Below, piece by piece: positions 5,854 to 5,875 of a stretch of DNA of 5,875 nt; the first letter of the stretch is position 1, and each line of letters starts with the position of its first letter. Location of the stretch: NCBI GenBank assembly GCA_029938515.1, contig JAOZUU010000190.1:1-5875 (forward strand), given 5' to 3'. A program made the translations under genes and the position numbers. Below the pieces are notes generated by a model. It made no database searches. It was not told where the DNA came from and worked only from the letters and a program-made list of their open reading frames with translations. Origin of the DNA: Desulfobacterales bacterium. GTDB taxonomy: Bacteria > Desulfobacterota > Desulfobacteria > Desulfobacterales > QNYZ01.

Positions 5854-5875
5854 ATCTGTAATTCCTATCTGTAAT
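5854..5875. repeat. 9-bp direct repeat, 13-nt period, at the window edge
   Basis: ATCTGTAAT occurs at 5854-5862 and again at 5867-5875, separated by TCCT. On the minus strand it is ATTACAGAT repeated. The second copy ends exactly at the window edge, so more copies may lie beyond it. The position, about 50-70 nt before the corA start, suits a binding site for a regulator or overlap with a promoter, but no clear -10 and -35 pair is visible. Confidence 0.4.

Overview
The window carries four complete protein genes, all on the minus strand, so transcription runs from high to low coordinates. In that order they are a CorA-type divalent metal transporter (4838-5803), a cardiolipin synthase of the ClsA type (3282-4745), a lipoprotein alpha/beta hydrolase resembling DUF900 (1720-3120) and a membrane-anchored alpha/beta hydrolase (205-1689). 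Gaps are about 92 nt (corA to cls), 161 nt (cls to lipoprotein) and 30 nt (lipoprotein to last hydrolase). The last two genes very likely share a transcript; the first two may do so. No tRNA, rRNA, CRISPR array, insertion sequence or phage gene is visible.

The organism looks like a Gram-negative bacterium: there is a lipobox lipoprotein, an N-terminally anchored hydrolase that would face the periplasm, and a ClsA-type cardiolipin synthase. The overall style (mid-range GC, genes of this kind, traces of a DUF1254-type gene) would suit a proteobacterium or Desulfobacterota member. That is only an impression, since no taxon-defining gene is present. Base composition is uneven: by hand count one line of cls (4201-4260) is 45/60 GC, and one line of the lipoprotein gene (2341-2400) is 22/60.

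The most unusual part is 2941-3251, between cls and the lipoprotein gene. A 38-codon open stretch (3138-3251, stop at 3135) is not a credible gene. About 25 of its codons read like the interior of DUF1254/DUF1214 proteins (LGIENGKPF, DARMKK, DEAA), so it is probably the scar of a lost gene. Fourteen nucleotides past its stop begins the lipoprotein gene, whose first 62 residues contain two hydrophobic signal-like segments in series; only the second ends in a lipobox. The simplest reading is that this junction was remodelled by deletion or recombination, leaving a gene fragment and a possibly chimeric leader.

All four products act at or across the cell envelope: metal transport, anionic phospholipid synthesis, and two hydrolases likely acting on lipids or esters outside the cytoplasm. 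An envelope or phospholipid theme is reasonable inference, but the hydrolase substrates cannot be read from sequence. I found no convincing evidence of a wholly new system. The DUF1254 scar, the double leader and the paired unrelated hydrolases are the points worth following.
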